A DNA stretch of 64,000 nucleotides from Shouchella sp047238345 (GTDB lineage Bacteria > Bacillota > Bacilli > Bacillales > Bacillaceae_D). The first letter of the stretch is position 1. Every line of letters begins with the position of its first letter. A model generated the notes under the pieces. It ran no database searches. It was not told the origin of the DNA and was given only the letters and a program-made list of their open reading frames with translations. The position numbers and the translations under genes were made by a program. This document shows, one piece after another, positions 25,784 to 34,949 of this stretch. The stretch spans positions 3,162,001-3,226,000 of the forward strand of contig NZ_JBDFMQ010000001.1 of assembly GCF_047238345.1 (NCBI RefSeq). The letters are read 5' to 3'.

Positions 25784-25811
25784 TTTATATACCCAACGGG
25801 GGTATTGTAAA
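25784..25811 (-). promoter_or_regulatory. Promoter with CsoR-type copper operator for copB
   Basis: On the minus strand, TTTACA (25811-25806), a 16-base spacer and TATAAA (25789-25784). The spacer contains TACCC-AAC-GGGGGTA (25790-25804), very close to the CsoR operator of Bacillus subtilis copZA as I remember it. No csoR gene is in the window. Confidence 0.75.
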
Positions 25812-25849
25812 ACATTTTTTAATTTAAATATCGATAAACTCAAAAGCGT

Positions 25850-27202
25850 TTATTTTCGCGGATAGCCGTTCCATATTTTTGGTTTAACATGCTTCTTCTT
25901 AAAAATAAGTGCCATAAATGTAATCAATCCGAGAAAAATCATGCTGACATAAAGACCTGGTCGTCCTGTATCTTCTAGTGCAATGCCCGAGATTGCCGCT
26001 ACCATGAGCGTTATTCCGATAACATGTCCAACTTTCCTCCATACCGACGTTTGTATAAGTCGCCAATTAGATAGCAAAATGACCATCCAGTTCACTAAGA
26101 TTAAAATCCCAGCTGCAGTTGTAATGTATTCAAACAATCGTCCAGGTAAAACGAGAGCTGCGACAACAGCGAGAATTAAGCCACATACCGCAAGTAGTAA
26201 AGAGGCCAAGGGTAAGTCATGGAACGATAGTTTCTTTTGAAAGAAAGCTGGAGCGTGTTTTCGTTTTGCAAGCTGAGCCAATAGCGTAGTCACACCGAAA
26301 AGAGAAGCGGTCATAGCAGAAAAGCCAGCAACAATGATGGCACCATTAAAGACATGTGGAAAAAAGGAGAGCCCGTATGCAGACATGGCTGTCACGAAAG
26401 GACTTTCAGAATCGTTAAACGCAGTAAATGGAACTAGACTAACTGCAAAGCCTAACGAAAGTGTATAAAAAATAGTGACACCGATTAACAGGACTTTCCC
26501 AGCTTTAGGTGCTTCTTCTTTTTTCTTTAACTGCATGGCCATTAAGCCAATTACTTCGATGCCACCGAAGGCATAAAAGGCGTAGATAAGCGACCCCCAA
26601 AATCCAGTAATACCCCGTGGGAAAAATTCACTTAGACTGCTAGGAAGAGCAGGCTCTTGCCCTGTATGGTCAATTACGTGGAATACCGCCAATATCCCAA
26701 GCACAATGAACATTAAGATCGCAGCAATTTTAATAACGGAGAGAATGTTCTCCACTCTGTCAAAGCCTTTTGTGCCAAGAATAACAACAAAAATAGCTAA
26801 GCATGAGTAGATCGCCGCAAACACCCAAAGAGGTGTTGTTTCAAACCAAAATTGAGATAGGATGGATAGAGCTGTAAGTTGGCTTCCAATTATTAAGATA
26901 TTCGACATCCAGTAATTCCAACCAGAAGCAAATCCTAGTTTTGCTCCAAACGCCTTCTCTGCATATACACTAAACGATCCCTCTTGCGGATCGTTCGCTG
27001 TCATTTGTGCAAGGGCAATAAACACAAGATAGGTACCAAGTGCAGCAATTAAAAACGATAAAACAACCGCTGGCCCTGCAAGTGAAATCCCAATGCTCGC
27101 CCCTAGAAAGTAACCTGTGCCAATGGTACAGCCAATACCAAGTAAAGAGAGTTGCCACCAAGCTAACGCTCCTTTTGTTTTTAGACGCTTCTGTTTAGAC
27201 AT
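25850..27202 (-). CDS. APC-superfamily amino-acid permease
   Basis: 450-aa integral membrane protein with about 12 helices. The N-terminus has the APC signature GIGCTIGTGYFLGASIGI in helix 1 and GWNYWMSN in helix 3; a later YAFGGIEVIGLMAMQLKK matches the amino-acid/proton symporter (AAT) branch. The likely substrates are neutral or cationic amino acids; specificity cannot be read. AAAGGAG precedes the ATG. Downstream is the copB promoter, upstream the small 73-aa gene with its own terminator. Confidence 0.9.
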   Translation of the reverse strand: MSKQKRLKTKGALAWWQLSLLGIGCTIGTGYFLGASIGISLAGPAVVLSFLIAALGTYLVFIALAQMTANDPQEGSFSVYAEKAFGAKLGFASGWNYWMSNILIIGSQLTALSILSQFWFETTPLWVFAAIYSCLAIFVVILGTKGFDRVENILSVIKIAAILMFIVLGILAVFHVIDHTGQEPALPSSLSEFFPRGITGFWGSLIYAFYAFGGIEVIGLMAMQLKKKEEAPKAGKVLLIGVTIFYTLSLGFAVSLVPFTAFNDSESPFVTAMSAYGLSFFPHVFNGAIIVAGFSAMTASLFGVTTLLAQLAKRKHAPAFFQKKLSFHDLPLASLLLAVCGLILAVVAALVLPGRLFEYITTAAGILILVNWMVILLSNWRLIQTSVWRKVGHVIGITLMVAAISGIALEDTGRPGLYVSMIFLGLITFMALIFKKKHVKPKIWNGYPRK

Positions 27203-27269
27203 AACCGCTCCTTTTTTCGTTATTGTGTGGCAAAGAACGGTTACTTATCCAGAACCTCTGTCATGGAAC

Positions 27270-27306
27270 AAAAAAACTGCAGTTGGACATGATGCCCAAC
27301 TGCAGT
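27270..27306 (-). terminator. Terminator of the 73-aa gene
   Basis: ACTGCAGTTGG / CCAACTGCAGT 11-bp perfect stem and a T-run on the minus strand. Confidence 0.92.
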
Positions 27307-27312
27307 CGACAC

Positions 27313-27534
27313 TTACTTGTATTGTTCGTTTAACTTAATTTCATCATCTTGAATGCCTAGTGTTCCTACTTTTTCAATGACACCTTTTTGCTTTAATTCC
27401 AACATAACCGTGCCGATGGAATGAGCGGGGTAACCGTTAAAGCCATCTAAGCTTTTCTCAAACTTTACGCTTGATACAGTATCTACTTTCTTTAACTCTT
27501 CAATTATTTTTTCTTCAATTTCTTTTTTCGGCAT
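27313..27534 (-). CDS. Hypothetical 73-aa protein
   Basis: Not recognised. It has a strong AAAGGAGG ribosome site and its own strong terminator, so it is very likely expressed. The protein is charged and helical at the N-terminus (KKEIEEKIIEELKKVDTV), then a mixed region, with no Cys or signal peptide. It may be a small winged-helix-like or regulatory protein, but nothing confirms it. Confidence 0.65.
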   Translation of the reverse strand: MPKKEIEEKIIEELKKVDTVSSVKFEKSLDGFNGYPAHSIGTVMLELKQKGVIEKVGTLGIQDDEIKLNEQYK

Positions 27535-27619
27535 AAAGGCGCCTCCTTTAAAACATGTTTTCTATTGGTATTCCACGGTTTTCTCCTTTTCAATCCTTAT
27601 ATTTCATTTTCAAAAAATA

Positions 27620-27646
27620 AAAAAGAGATGCGGTCTCCCACATCTC
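27620..27646 (-). terminator. Terminator of the nucleotidase locus
   Basis: GAGATG / CATCTC stem with a 10-base loop and a long T-rich tract on the minus strand. Confidence 0.8.
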
Positions 27647-27657
27647 CCTGCTGTTGT

Positions 27658-30414
27658 TTATTCTTCAATCTTCTTCCAAACGTCCCATTGACCAGAGTTT
27701 CGTGGATCTTCGCCTTGCGTCCACCATTTCGCTTCATATAATTTTCCTTCTACCGTTACTTGATCTCCAGCCACGTAAATTTGTTCGCTGTTCCACTCTT
27801 GTGGACCTTCTGGGATTTCATAACAATCAGCGACTTTCTTCCATACATCCCACTGCCCAGACTTACTTGGATGTTCTCCTTGTGTCCACCACTTCGCTTC
27901 ATAGAAATCCCCGTTATACGCGACTTGATCTCCTGCTGTGTATACTTGATCGGCTTTCCATTCATCAAATGAGCAAGCTGGTACTTCAGGTTCTTCCGGT
28001 TCACCACTGTCTACCCACTGGTAATCACTTGGCGCCCGCATCCCAGGCGTAGAGAAATAGGCTTCTAACGACCCAGTAATCCTTACAGGTTGTCCTAAAT
28101 TATCTGGATTTTGAACTAAATTTAAGCCATTTCGAACTGCTGTTCCGTTAACAAGCTGAACGGGCAACATCTTGTTTCGATCCGTTTCATCTGGTGAATC
28201 CGCTAATAAGAGGTTTGAAGGTGCATGTGTTCCTTCGCCAATCACTGGTTGCTGATTCACAATGGAACCAACAATATACCCTTGAACCGGGTACACACCG
28301 TTATTGTTTGCGATCGCTTCTGCAACGGACCTTGTGCCGCTCGGATCACCTGGCTCTTCTTGTCCTTCAATTTTAATACGTGTACCCTCTTCGTAATTAA
28401 TCGGCTGTGTTTGCTCGGCAACATAGTCTACAACTGCTTGCCATACTGGCCCAATCTGATCTTCAAGAGCGTCACCTAATTGATAAAAGCTATTTCCGTG
28501 CATGTAGTCATTGTAAGCAACTGTATAAACTGCGTTATCGTCAATAGGTTCACCTTGAACTTCAACATTTGCTAAGTCATACCCATTCCCATTTGGTACA
28601 AGTGTATACGTTAAGCCTGAAGCTTGTAAGTCAACACCATTATGATAACGTGATTGCTCTTCAATTACTTCTTTTAAACGCGCCCCTGTTGTTTCCGCAA
28701 CGACAATTGCATTCCCAAACGAATCAAGCGCTTCAATTTGGCGATCCGTAATGGTACCTGGAGGAATTTCTCCCGTTACCGATGACCCATTTAATAACGC
28801 AATCTCGCTGTCTGTTTTTGCTCTAATGGCATCAGTATATAAATTACCTAAACCTACATCTTGCTTCTTTTTATTTGCAGAATATAAACCCGTTTCTGTT
28901 GATCCAACAATCTCTCCTGGGTTTGGCCCACTTGGATCGACTTTAACTGAAATTCGTCCCTCTTGATAATAATTGATCGGCTCTCCTGCGTCTGTTAACT
29001 GTAAAGCGTACTGTTCCATTGCTGTCGTCATTAATCCAACCGTTTCATGGATGACTTCCCCTTCAAACTGGTAGCCTGAACCACCTGTCCCGATATAATC
29101 GGCAACAGCAACTGCATACGTCTCCTCTTCTTGCACAGGTTCACCATCGATTGTCAGATCGACACCTAAATAATTTCCAGTTGTGCCAGTTGTAATTTCA
29201 TAATGTAAGCCTGATGTTTGCAAGTCAATTTGATTTCGGTCGCCTCTTTAATAAGAAAATTCGATTACTTCTTCAATCGCTGAACCTGTCATCTCAATGA
29301 CCATAATTTCATTTGCAAATGGCTCAACTGTATAAATATCATTCAAGGTAATATCGCCAGGAGAAATGCTATCGCGCAAGCCACCATTATTCGTTAACGC
29401 AACATCAGCCTCAGCAAAGTCACGCATTGCATCTGTCCAAAAGTTTCCCAGTGGCGCATCACCGTTATAACGACCATCCCGGGTTAAACCTGTATCGCTG
29501 TAGCCGACCACTTTTCCTAACACTTCTTCCATTTCTTCTACATATCCGTCGATAACCGCTTGTACGTCTTCATCAACATCAGTAAGAGAAGAAACCGCAG
29601 TTAATCCGCCTGTTACACGATTGACTTCATCCGTTTCTTCATCATATACAAGCGTAAGCTCACCTAAATTTGCTAAGTTTGCACCTGTTTGTACGATAGG
29701 TGTACCGTTAACAACAGCAGGCTGGCTTAATGTCGTATGTGAATGCCCCCCAATGATGACATCAAAGTAATCAACTGCTTCTGCTAATCGTCTGTCCTGG
29801 TCGTGACCGATATGGGTTAACGCAACAATGACATCCGCCTGCTCTTCTAGCTCATCCTGATAAGCCAACGCTGTCGCTGCGTAATCTTGATCAAATGTCA
29901 TCCCAACCACATTCGCTGGCGCTGTAGCTGGTGGAGCTTGTGTAATTCCAAGGATTCCAACATCAACCCCATCAACATCAATGATGACATATGGATCAGG
30001 GTTGTCTACACCTGTATCCCCACTGTCCATATTGGCACCAAGCCATGGAAAAGAAGAATCCTCGATGTTCTCTTGTAAATGCGTTTGCCCGTAATCAAAT
30101 TCATGATTCCCGATAACAAAACCATCTAACCCAGCAAGATTAAACACATCAATCATTGGTTTCCCAAAGTTTAAATCAACGACAGGGTTTCCACTTGCAA
30201 AATCGCCTGCGTCAAGAAACAACACATGGTCAAGGGCTTCACGCTGTTGTTTCACGTAAGCCGATACTTTCCCGTACTCTTCAAAAGATGCATGGATATC
30301 ATTTGTATGAAAGATATTTAACGTCTTCTCTTGCGCATGTGCTTCCCCACTAAAACCAATCGGCAGCGCAAGTGCAACAAGACTCGCACCTACCCATTTT
30401 TTCCATTTCTCCAT
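27658..30414 (-). pseudogene. Secreted 5'-nucleotidase/OB-fold/chitin-binding protein, interrupted by one in-frame TAA
   Basis: One gene of 918 codons in which codon 389 is TAA (29248-29250); both halves are in the same frame, and the sequence continues seamlessly as RGDRNQIDLQTSGLHY. Domains: signal peptide (to about 27); metallophosphoesterase (HTNDIH 36-41, DAGDF, GNHE 102-105, GGHSHT 222-227); a 5'-nucleotidase C-domain crossing the stop; a second C-domain-like copy; an OB-fold of DUF6359/YhcR type; two CBM5/12 chitin-binding modules ending in AKWWTQGE...WDVWKK. Upstream half alone lacks half the substrate domain. The intact protein would hydrolyse extracellular nucleotides or nucleic acids at chitin-bearing surfaces. 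The second half has only a TTG at 29223 as a possible start. Confidence 0.85.
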
Positions 30415-30757
30415 CCCTTATGAATCCTCCTCAACCATTCTCTTCGTTATGCATGTCTCTAAAAGACAATTCTAGCGTAGCAAATAAAGAGAGCTAATTT
30501 TGTCGAAATCACTAATATTTTTGTAAATCTTGTAATAAGGTAAAAAAGTTCTAAAATTTCGTCGTTCACTATGTAAAAATCGGGAGAAAACTCCATTGAT
30601 AGTCCTACAGAAAAACGAAGAAAGGAAGAGTTACCTTATAAATTATCAAACAAATGTTTGTTTTAATGATTGGATTGGTATTCTGTTTCAAAAGAGGGGA
30701 TGGCACATAAAAAATACTCTGGTATGTCCAGAGCATTTCAATAAGGGGGGATGACAA

Positions 30758-30802
30758 ATGATCCGTTCATTCGAAAAACATCTCGCATTAGTTTTTCGTT
30801 AG
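30758..30802 (+). CDS. Putative 14-aa short ORF
   Basis: ATG with a very strong AAGGGGGG ribosome site eight bases upstream encodes MIRSFEKHLALVFR and stops. A hairpin lies just before it (30718-30734). The layout recalls the start of the small holin-like toxin genes of bacilli, which would continue about 20 residues further, so this may be a decayed copy or a leader peptide. Confidence 0.3.
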   Translation: MIRSFEKHLALVFR

Positions 30803-31030
30803 ATTTATCATAGCATAAGCTGTTTCAATATCGTATTGGGATAATTTTAGCGATTAGATAAACATACAGCGCTTCTTCACTTTAGTTCACTAAATCACTT
30901 TTCCATTACACCTTCTATTTAAAAGTGATTTTGTCGAATCAGATCGAGCTCATGTCGAAATACCGTTTAAAACGAAATAATCATATTGGGAAACATGATA
31001 AATAAATCGGGAAGTCTTTCTAACATCTAA

Positions 31031-31044
31031 TGTAAACGCTTTAC
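31031..31044. promoter_or_regulatory. cre-like site upstream of the LPMO gene
   Basis: TGTAAACGCTTTAC contains the dyad GTAAA-CGC-TTTAC and matches the catabolite-response-element pattern except near its end. CcpA control of a chitin-degrading gene would make sense, but the site is 460 bases from the start codon. Confidence 0.35.
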
Positions 31045-31503
31045 TTTTTTTGTGATTTTATAAATATCGGTCATTAAATCCATACCTTGATTAATTTTTC
31101 CAATGAAAAAATAAATTAAGTACGAATTTCAGCAAAAACCACATATTTTTATAACGACTTTCCCAACCTATTCTATACAAGAGAATCATTTCGAGAAAAT
31201 CACAGTATATCCGCTAATTCCGAACGTTTATCGTTATAAGAAACGACTTAACCTCTTCACGTATCACTAACCTTCAATCCCATTTCTTGATAAATATTCA
31301 GATTTTTCAATCCATTGTTCGTGTCTTACTCTACTCCCCTCCTTCCCAACCATTCACTTTAATGATCAATTATGCACCTACCTGCGTCTAAACATGCGAA
31401 ATTTCTTAAAAACCAACCTTCTTTTTCCCAATTTCTTTTTCTACAGTCCCCGTTACAATGTAGGTACGCAAGCTCTACTTGCGAACAAAAAGGAGGAGTT
31501 CGT

Positions 31504-32301
31504 TTGATTGCTAAAAGGAAAAGTCACACGTTTCTTCAGTCAATTGGTTTCACTGTTCTTGCTTCTGTACTATTCGTTTTTGCCAATGCAGAATCGGCAA
31601 GTGCACACGGCTACATTGAATCTCCTAAGTCTAGAGCCTTACTTTGTTCAGAACGAGTAAACACAGATTGTGGTGGTGTCGTTTATGAACCGCAGAGCCT
31701 CGAAGCGCCAAAAGGATTTCCTGGAACGAGTATTCCAGATGGCCAAATTGCTTCAGCAGGCGGTGTTTTCCCACAGCTAGATGCACAAACATCAAACCGA
31801 TGGACAAAAGTAAACATGAACAGCGGTCGACAAACCTTCACATGGCACCTTACAGCGATGCATTCCACTGCAAAATGGCATTACTACATTACAAAACCTA
31901 ACTGGAATCCCAATCAACCACTTACAAGAAATCAACTTGAGCTTGTCCCATTCTATGAAAAATTTGACGGTGGCGCACGCCCAGGTCAAAAAGTAAGTCA
32001 TGAATTAACTGTGCCTCAACGTTCTGGGTATCATGTTATTTTAGGCGTATGGGATGTTGCAGATACAGCAAACGCGTTCTATCAAGTTATTGATGCTCAG
32101 TTCAGCGGTGGAAGTAACCCTACTCCTCCAACGAATCCTGACCCAGGCAACCCAGAACCACCTGCTCATCCTGCTTGGAATTCAACCGCAACGTATGTTG
32201 GTGGCGATCATGTCACACACAACGGCCAAGTGTACCGTGCAAAATGGTGGACGCGTGGTGAAACACCAGGTCGTGCTGACGTCTGGGAACCAATCCGCTA
32301 A
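31504..32301 (+). CDS. AA10 lytic polysaccharide monooxygenase with CBM5/12
   Basis: 265-aa secreted copper enzyme that oxidatively cleaves chitin (or cellulose). The signal peptide ends in SASA, leaving His35 as the mature N-terminus (HGYIESPKSR), one arm of the copper histidine brace; the second is His120 in AMHSTAKWHYYIT. The catalytic domain spans 35-201, followed by a Pro-rich linker and a CBM5/12 chitin-binding module (225-264, AKWWTRGE). The start is the TTG at 31504 after AGGAGG; the 44 upstream codons lack a ribosome site and would bury the signal peptide. The same binding module occurs in the neighbouring nucleotidase. Confidence 0.95.
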   Translation: MIAKRKSHTFLQSIGFTVLASVLFVFANAESASAHGYIESPKSRALLCSERVNTDCGGVVYEPQSLEAPKGFPGTSIPDGQIASAGGVFPQLDAQTSNRWTKVNMNSGRQTFTWHLTAMHSTAKWHYYITKPNWNPNQPLTRNQLELVPFYEKFDGGARPGQKVSHELTVPQRSGYHVILGVWDVADTANAFYQVIDAQFSGGSNPTPPTNPDPGNPEPPAHPAWNSTATYVGGDHVTHNGQVYRAKWWTRGETPGRADVWEPIR

Positions 32302-32332
32302 GCTTTTTCTACTTACCCCTCTATTATAAAGC

Positions 32333-32375
32333 AGATCATTAGGAGTGAAATCCTATTGGTGTGCTTCTTTTTTTG
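32333..32375 (+). terminator. Terminator of the LPMO gene
   Basis: An imperfect hairpin AAGCA..AGGA / TCCT..TGCTT followed by eight T. Confidence 0.65.
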
Positions 32376-32459
32376 CCTAATCCTTTTGACGTTTGATCAT
32401 TTACAGTGAAACAAATTCCCCTTTATACTGGAAATAGATTGAAAGAAGGAGAGCTCTAT

Positions 32460-32843
32460 ATGGAAAATCGCCGAACATTACAAACCGCCTATATTCTAGC
32501 TGGTGCCCTTTTTACTTTAGTAGGTCTTTTTTTAATTGTACTTCAACTTTCTACAGAAGGTGGTTTTAGTAGCTACAGCCTGACTCCTCTGGCTATGGGA
32601 TGGATGCTTCTTTGCCTCGCCTATCTTGTCTCGCAATCAACAAACGGAAAGGCAGACTTAAAAGCCATTCGTGGTCAAGCAAGCTTTTGGTCAATCGTCC
32701 TCACTCTCGTCTATATCACCGTCGCTCTCATTTTAACAGAAACCAATGTTGTGAATTGGTCCGTTACACAGTTGTTAACAACGTTATCAAGCCTTATTAT
32801 AATCACACTGTTCACGTTTATGGCGTTGTTTTCCAGAAAATGA
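32460..32843 (+). CDS. Hypothetical small membrane protein
   Basis: 127 aa with four predicted membrane helices (about 10-30, 43-60, 77-95, 104-123) and short loops. No family recognised. I start at the ATG at 32460, which has AAGGAGAG upstream; the longer frame (32406) does not. The TetR gene follows 68 bases later in the same direction, so they may share a transcript. Confidence 0.65.
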   Translation: MENRRTLQTAYILAGALFTLVGLFLIVLQLSTEGGFSSYSLTPLAMGWMLLCLAYLVSQSTNGKADLKAIRGQASFWSIVLTLVYITVALILTETNVVNWSVTQLLTTLSSLIIITLFTFMALFSRK

Positions 32844-32911
32844 GCAGCGTAGCTTCGTGTTTTCTCTCATCTATTCAGGTATACTGGGTTTAGGATGGAG
32901 GTGCACACGTT

Positions 32912-33487
32912 ATGAGCCAATCATACCCCGATTTACGGGTTATGCGAACTCGCCGGGCGATTAAATCAGCCTTTACACAACTTCTTTACGAAACTCCACT
33001 TGAAAAAATATCCGTAAATACGTTAGCAAACCGTGCAGAGATTAATCGCGTAACGTTTTATGCCCACTATCACGATATTTATGACCTCGCCGATCATTAC
33101 ATTTCAGATCAGCTTACGGATATTCGTTCTGCTTTAATAATAGAAAAAACGGACGCCACACAAAATCAACAAGCGACGGAATCACTCACACGACTATTAC
33201 AATATATTGCGATCAATCAAAACATCTATTATATGCTTCTCGTAGACAAACGACTTCCTGGGTTTACAAAAAAGCTGAACGACTTGCTTCATTCACTCAT
33301 TTTAGAACCAACTAAAACAGAGACTTTTTACACCGTTCAAACTCCAACAGATATTGCAAAATGGTATGCTTCCTCTGCACTATTAGGTACCATTTCAATG
33401 TGGCTAGAGCACAACATGCCGCATAGTCCTGAGATACTAGCGAAACAACTAATCATCCTTAATCCATTTCGTAGCAATCATTCGTGA
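32912..33487 (+). CDS. TetR-family regulator (TetR_C DhaS-like)
   Basis: 191 aa with an N-terminal HTH (about 12-58: ISVNTLANRAEINRVTFYAHYHDIYDL) and a C-terminal region of the type seen in DhaS-like regulators. GGAGG precedes the ATG. It lies 136 bases upstream of the SDR dehydrogenase gene on the same strand, which it may control; a short CAATT-GTCT-AATTG dyad sits in between (33550-33563). Confidence 0.82.
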   Translation: MSQSYPDLRVMRTRRAIKSAFTQLLYETPLEKISVNTLANRAEINRVTFYAHYHDIYDLADHYISDQLTDIRSALIIEKTDATQNQQATESLTRLLQYIAINQNIYYMLLVDKRLPGFTKKLNDLLHSLILEPTKTETFYTVQTPTDIAKWYASSALLGTISMWLEHNMPHSPEILAKQLIILNPFRSNHS

Positions 33488-33623
33488 GATAACGTTCATT
33501 TACACTTTTTACGTATCTGTTGTTTTACTTACAATCAAGCCGTAATTGTCAATTGTCTAATTGATTCATAAAAGCTAGGATGAAGGGGAAACAAAACAGT
33601 CTAACGAAAAAGGGTGAAGATCT

Positions 33624-34385
33624 ATGAAACTCGAACAAAAAGTCGCAATCGTTACTGGTGCAGCTTCAGGTATGGGTGAAGCGATTGCAAAACTCTATGC
33701 ACAAGAAGGAGCAAGCGTTGTTGTCGCTGACTTAAATGAAGAAGGTGCAAAGACCGTTGCCTCATCCATTGAAGAACAAGGCGGAAAAGCAATTGCTGTT
33801 AAAGTAAATGTAACGAACATAGACGAGATCGACAACATGATTCAAACTGCAATAGATTCTTTTGGTACACTTGATATTCTAGTAAACAACGCAGGCATTA
33901 TGGATGGGTTTGAACCAGCTGGCGAAATTACAGACGAAAAATGGGACCTTATCTTTGATGTAAATACGAAAAGTGTTATGCGCACAATGAGGAAAGCGCT
34001 TCCTCACTTCCTTGAAAAAGAAGCTGGCGTGATTGTAAATATTGCCTCATCTGGCGGCCTAAACGGGGCTCATGCTGGTGTATCGTACACGGCGTCTAAA
34101 CATGCCGTAGTCGGTATGACGAAAAACACTGGTTATATGTATGCAAACAAAGGCATTCGCTGTAATGCGATAGCACCCGGAGGCGTTCAAACAAACATTG
34201 CTTCATCTCTAACAAATGCAAGTGAGTTTGGTGGCGCACGTCTACAAGCACCTCGTTCTGTTATGCCTCGTGTTGGTCAAGCGCAGGAAATTGCAAAAGT
34301 AGCTTTATTCCTAGCTTCTGACGATTCCAGCTTTGTAAACGGAACTGTGGTAACAGCTGATGCAGGATGGACATCTGCCTTTTAA
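33624..34385 (+). CDS. Short-chain dehydrogenase/reductase
   Basis: 253-aa classical SDR. It has NAD(P)-binding TGAASGMG (11-18), NNAG (88-91), a catalytic Ser near 142, Tyr155 and Lys159 (YTASK), and the usual C-terminal FVNGTVVTADAG. An acidic residue after strand 2 (VVADLNEE) suggests NAD rather than NADP. The substrate is unknown. AAGGGTG lies upstream of the ATG. It is probably regulated by the TetR gene before it. Confidence 0.92.
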   Translation: MKLEQKVAIVTGAASGMGEAIAKLYAQEGASVVVADLNEEGAKTVASSIEEQGGKAIAVKVNVTNIDEIDNMIQTAIDSFGTLDILVNNAGIMDGFEPAGEITDEKWDLIFDVNTKSVMRTMRKALPHFLEKEAGVIVNIASSGGLNGAHAGVSYTASKHAVVGMTKNTGYMYANKGIRCNAIAPGGVQTNIASSLTNASEFGGARLQAPRSVMPRVGQAQEIAKVALFLASDDSSFVNGTVVTADAGWTSAF

Positions 34386-34393
34386 AAATTCAC

Positions 34394-34432
34394 TAAAGAT
34401 CTTCATGCACATTCTGTATGAAGATCTTTTTA
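34394..34432 (+). terminator. Terminator of the SDR gene
   Basis: AAAGATCTTCAT / ATGAAGATCTTT 12-bp stem followed by T. Confidence 0.88.
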
Positions 34433-34448
34433 TGTTAGAACCAGCCCA

Positions 34449-34931
34449 TTAATTGTTTTCCTGCGTAAAGTATTGCGTCACTTTTTTAAAACTTACTTGC
34501 TCCCTATATTGACCATCTGTCCATTCATCGATGACACTCCGCCAAAATGCTTGCGCTGGCTTGTTCTCTTTTAATTGAGCGACATGCCACCTGCCCTCAT
34601 AATCTTGGAAAACCTGTCTCGCAACCAACCTACCTAAACCTTGACGGCGATACCTTCTCATCACAAAAAATTCAGCGATTGAATGATACGGCTGTTGCCT
34701 TAGCTGAATTTGTTTAACGAGAACGAAACCCGCATAACAATCATCCACCACAATAAAATATGGATCATGTTTCGGTTTTGTCCAGTAATCAAGCAACGGG
34801 TAATCTGCGTAACGACCGTTCGACTCCACTTCAATATCAATATAGGAAGAAAAATCATGTAAATAAAACTGAACTAAGTTTGAGAGCACTTGTTGTTGTT
34901 CTACCTCTGCTTTTATTAATTGAACCTTCAT
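34449..34931 (-). CDS. GNAT-family N-acetyltransferase, last gene of a four-gene operon
   Basis: 160 aa. The acetyl-CoA motif A is RRYRRQGLGRLVARQVF (about 93-108), and the C-terminal AQAFWRS segment is typical. AAAGGAAGG precedes the ATG. It is 18 bases after the Nudix gene in the MFS-phosphotransferase-Nudix-GNAT operon. It could acetylate the same small molecule the kinase-like protein phosphorylates, but no substrate can be read. Confidence 0.82.
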   Translation of the reverse strand: MKVQLIKAEVEQQQVLSNLVQFYLHDFSSYIDIEVESNGRYADYPLLDYWTKPKHDPYFIVVDDCYAGFVLVKQIQLRQQPYHSIAEFFVMRRYRRQGLGRLVARQVFQDYEGRWHVAQLKENKPAQAFWRSVIDEWTDGQYREQVSFKKVTQYFTQENN

Positions 34932-34949
34932 CTGATACCTTCCTTTAAA

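Larger units (their letters stand above)
30415..31503. other. Long gene-poor region between nucleotidase and LPMO genes
   Basis: About 1.1 kb, AT-rich, no normal gene. It contains an inverted repeat AAACAAA-TG-TTTGTTT (30649-30664), a CTCTGG/CCAGAG hairpin (30718-30734, T-rich on the minus side), a 14-codon ORF with a strong ribosome site (30758-30802), and a cre-like palindrome (31031-31044). The rest, 30810-31030 and 31045-31480, shows nothing I can name. Confidence 0.5.

Noticed and set aside
27658..29223. Second half of the nucleotidase as an independent gene starting at TTG 29223
   Set aside because: It starts inside a conserved domain, has no ribosome site at the right distance and no signal peptide; it is the continuation of the interrupted gene.
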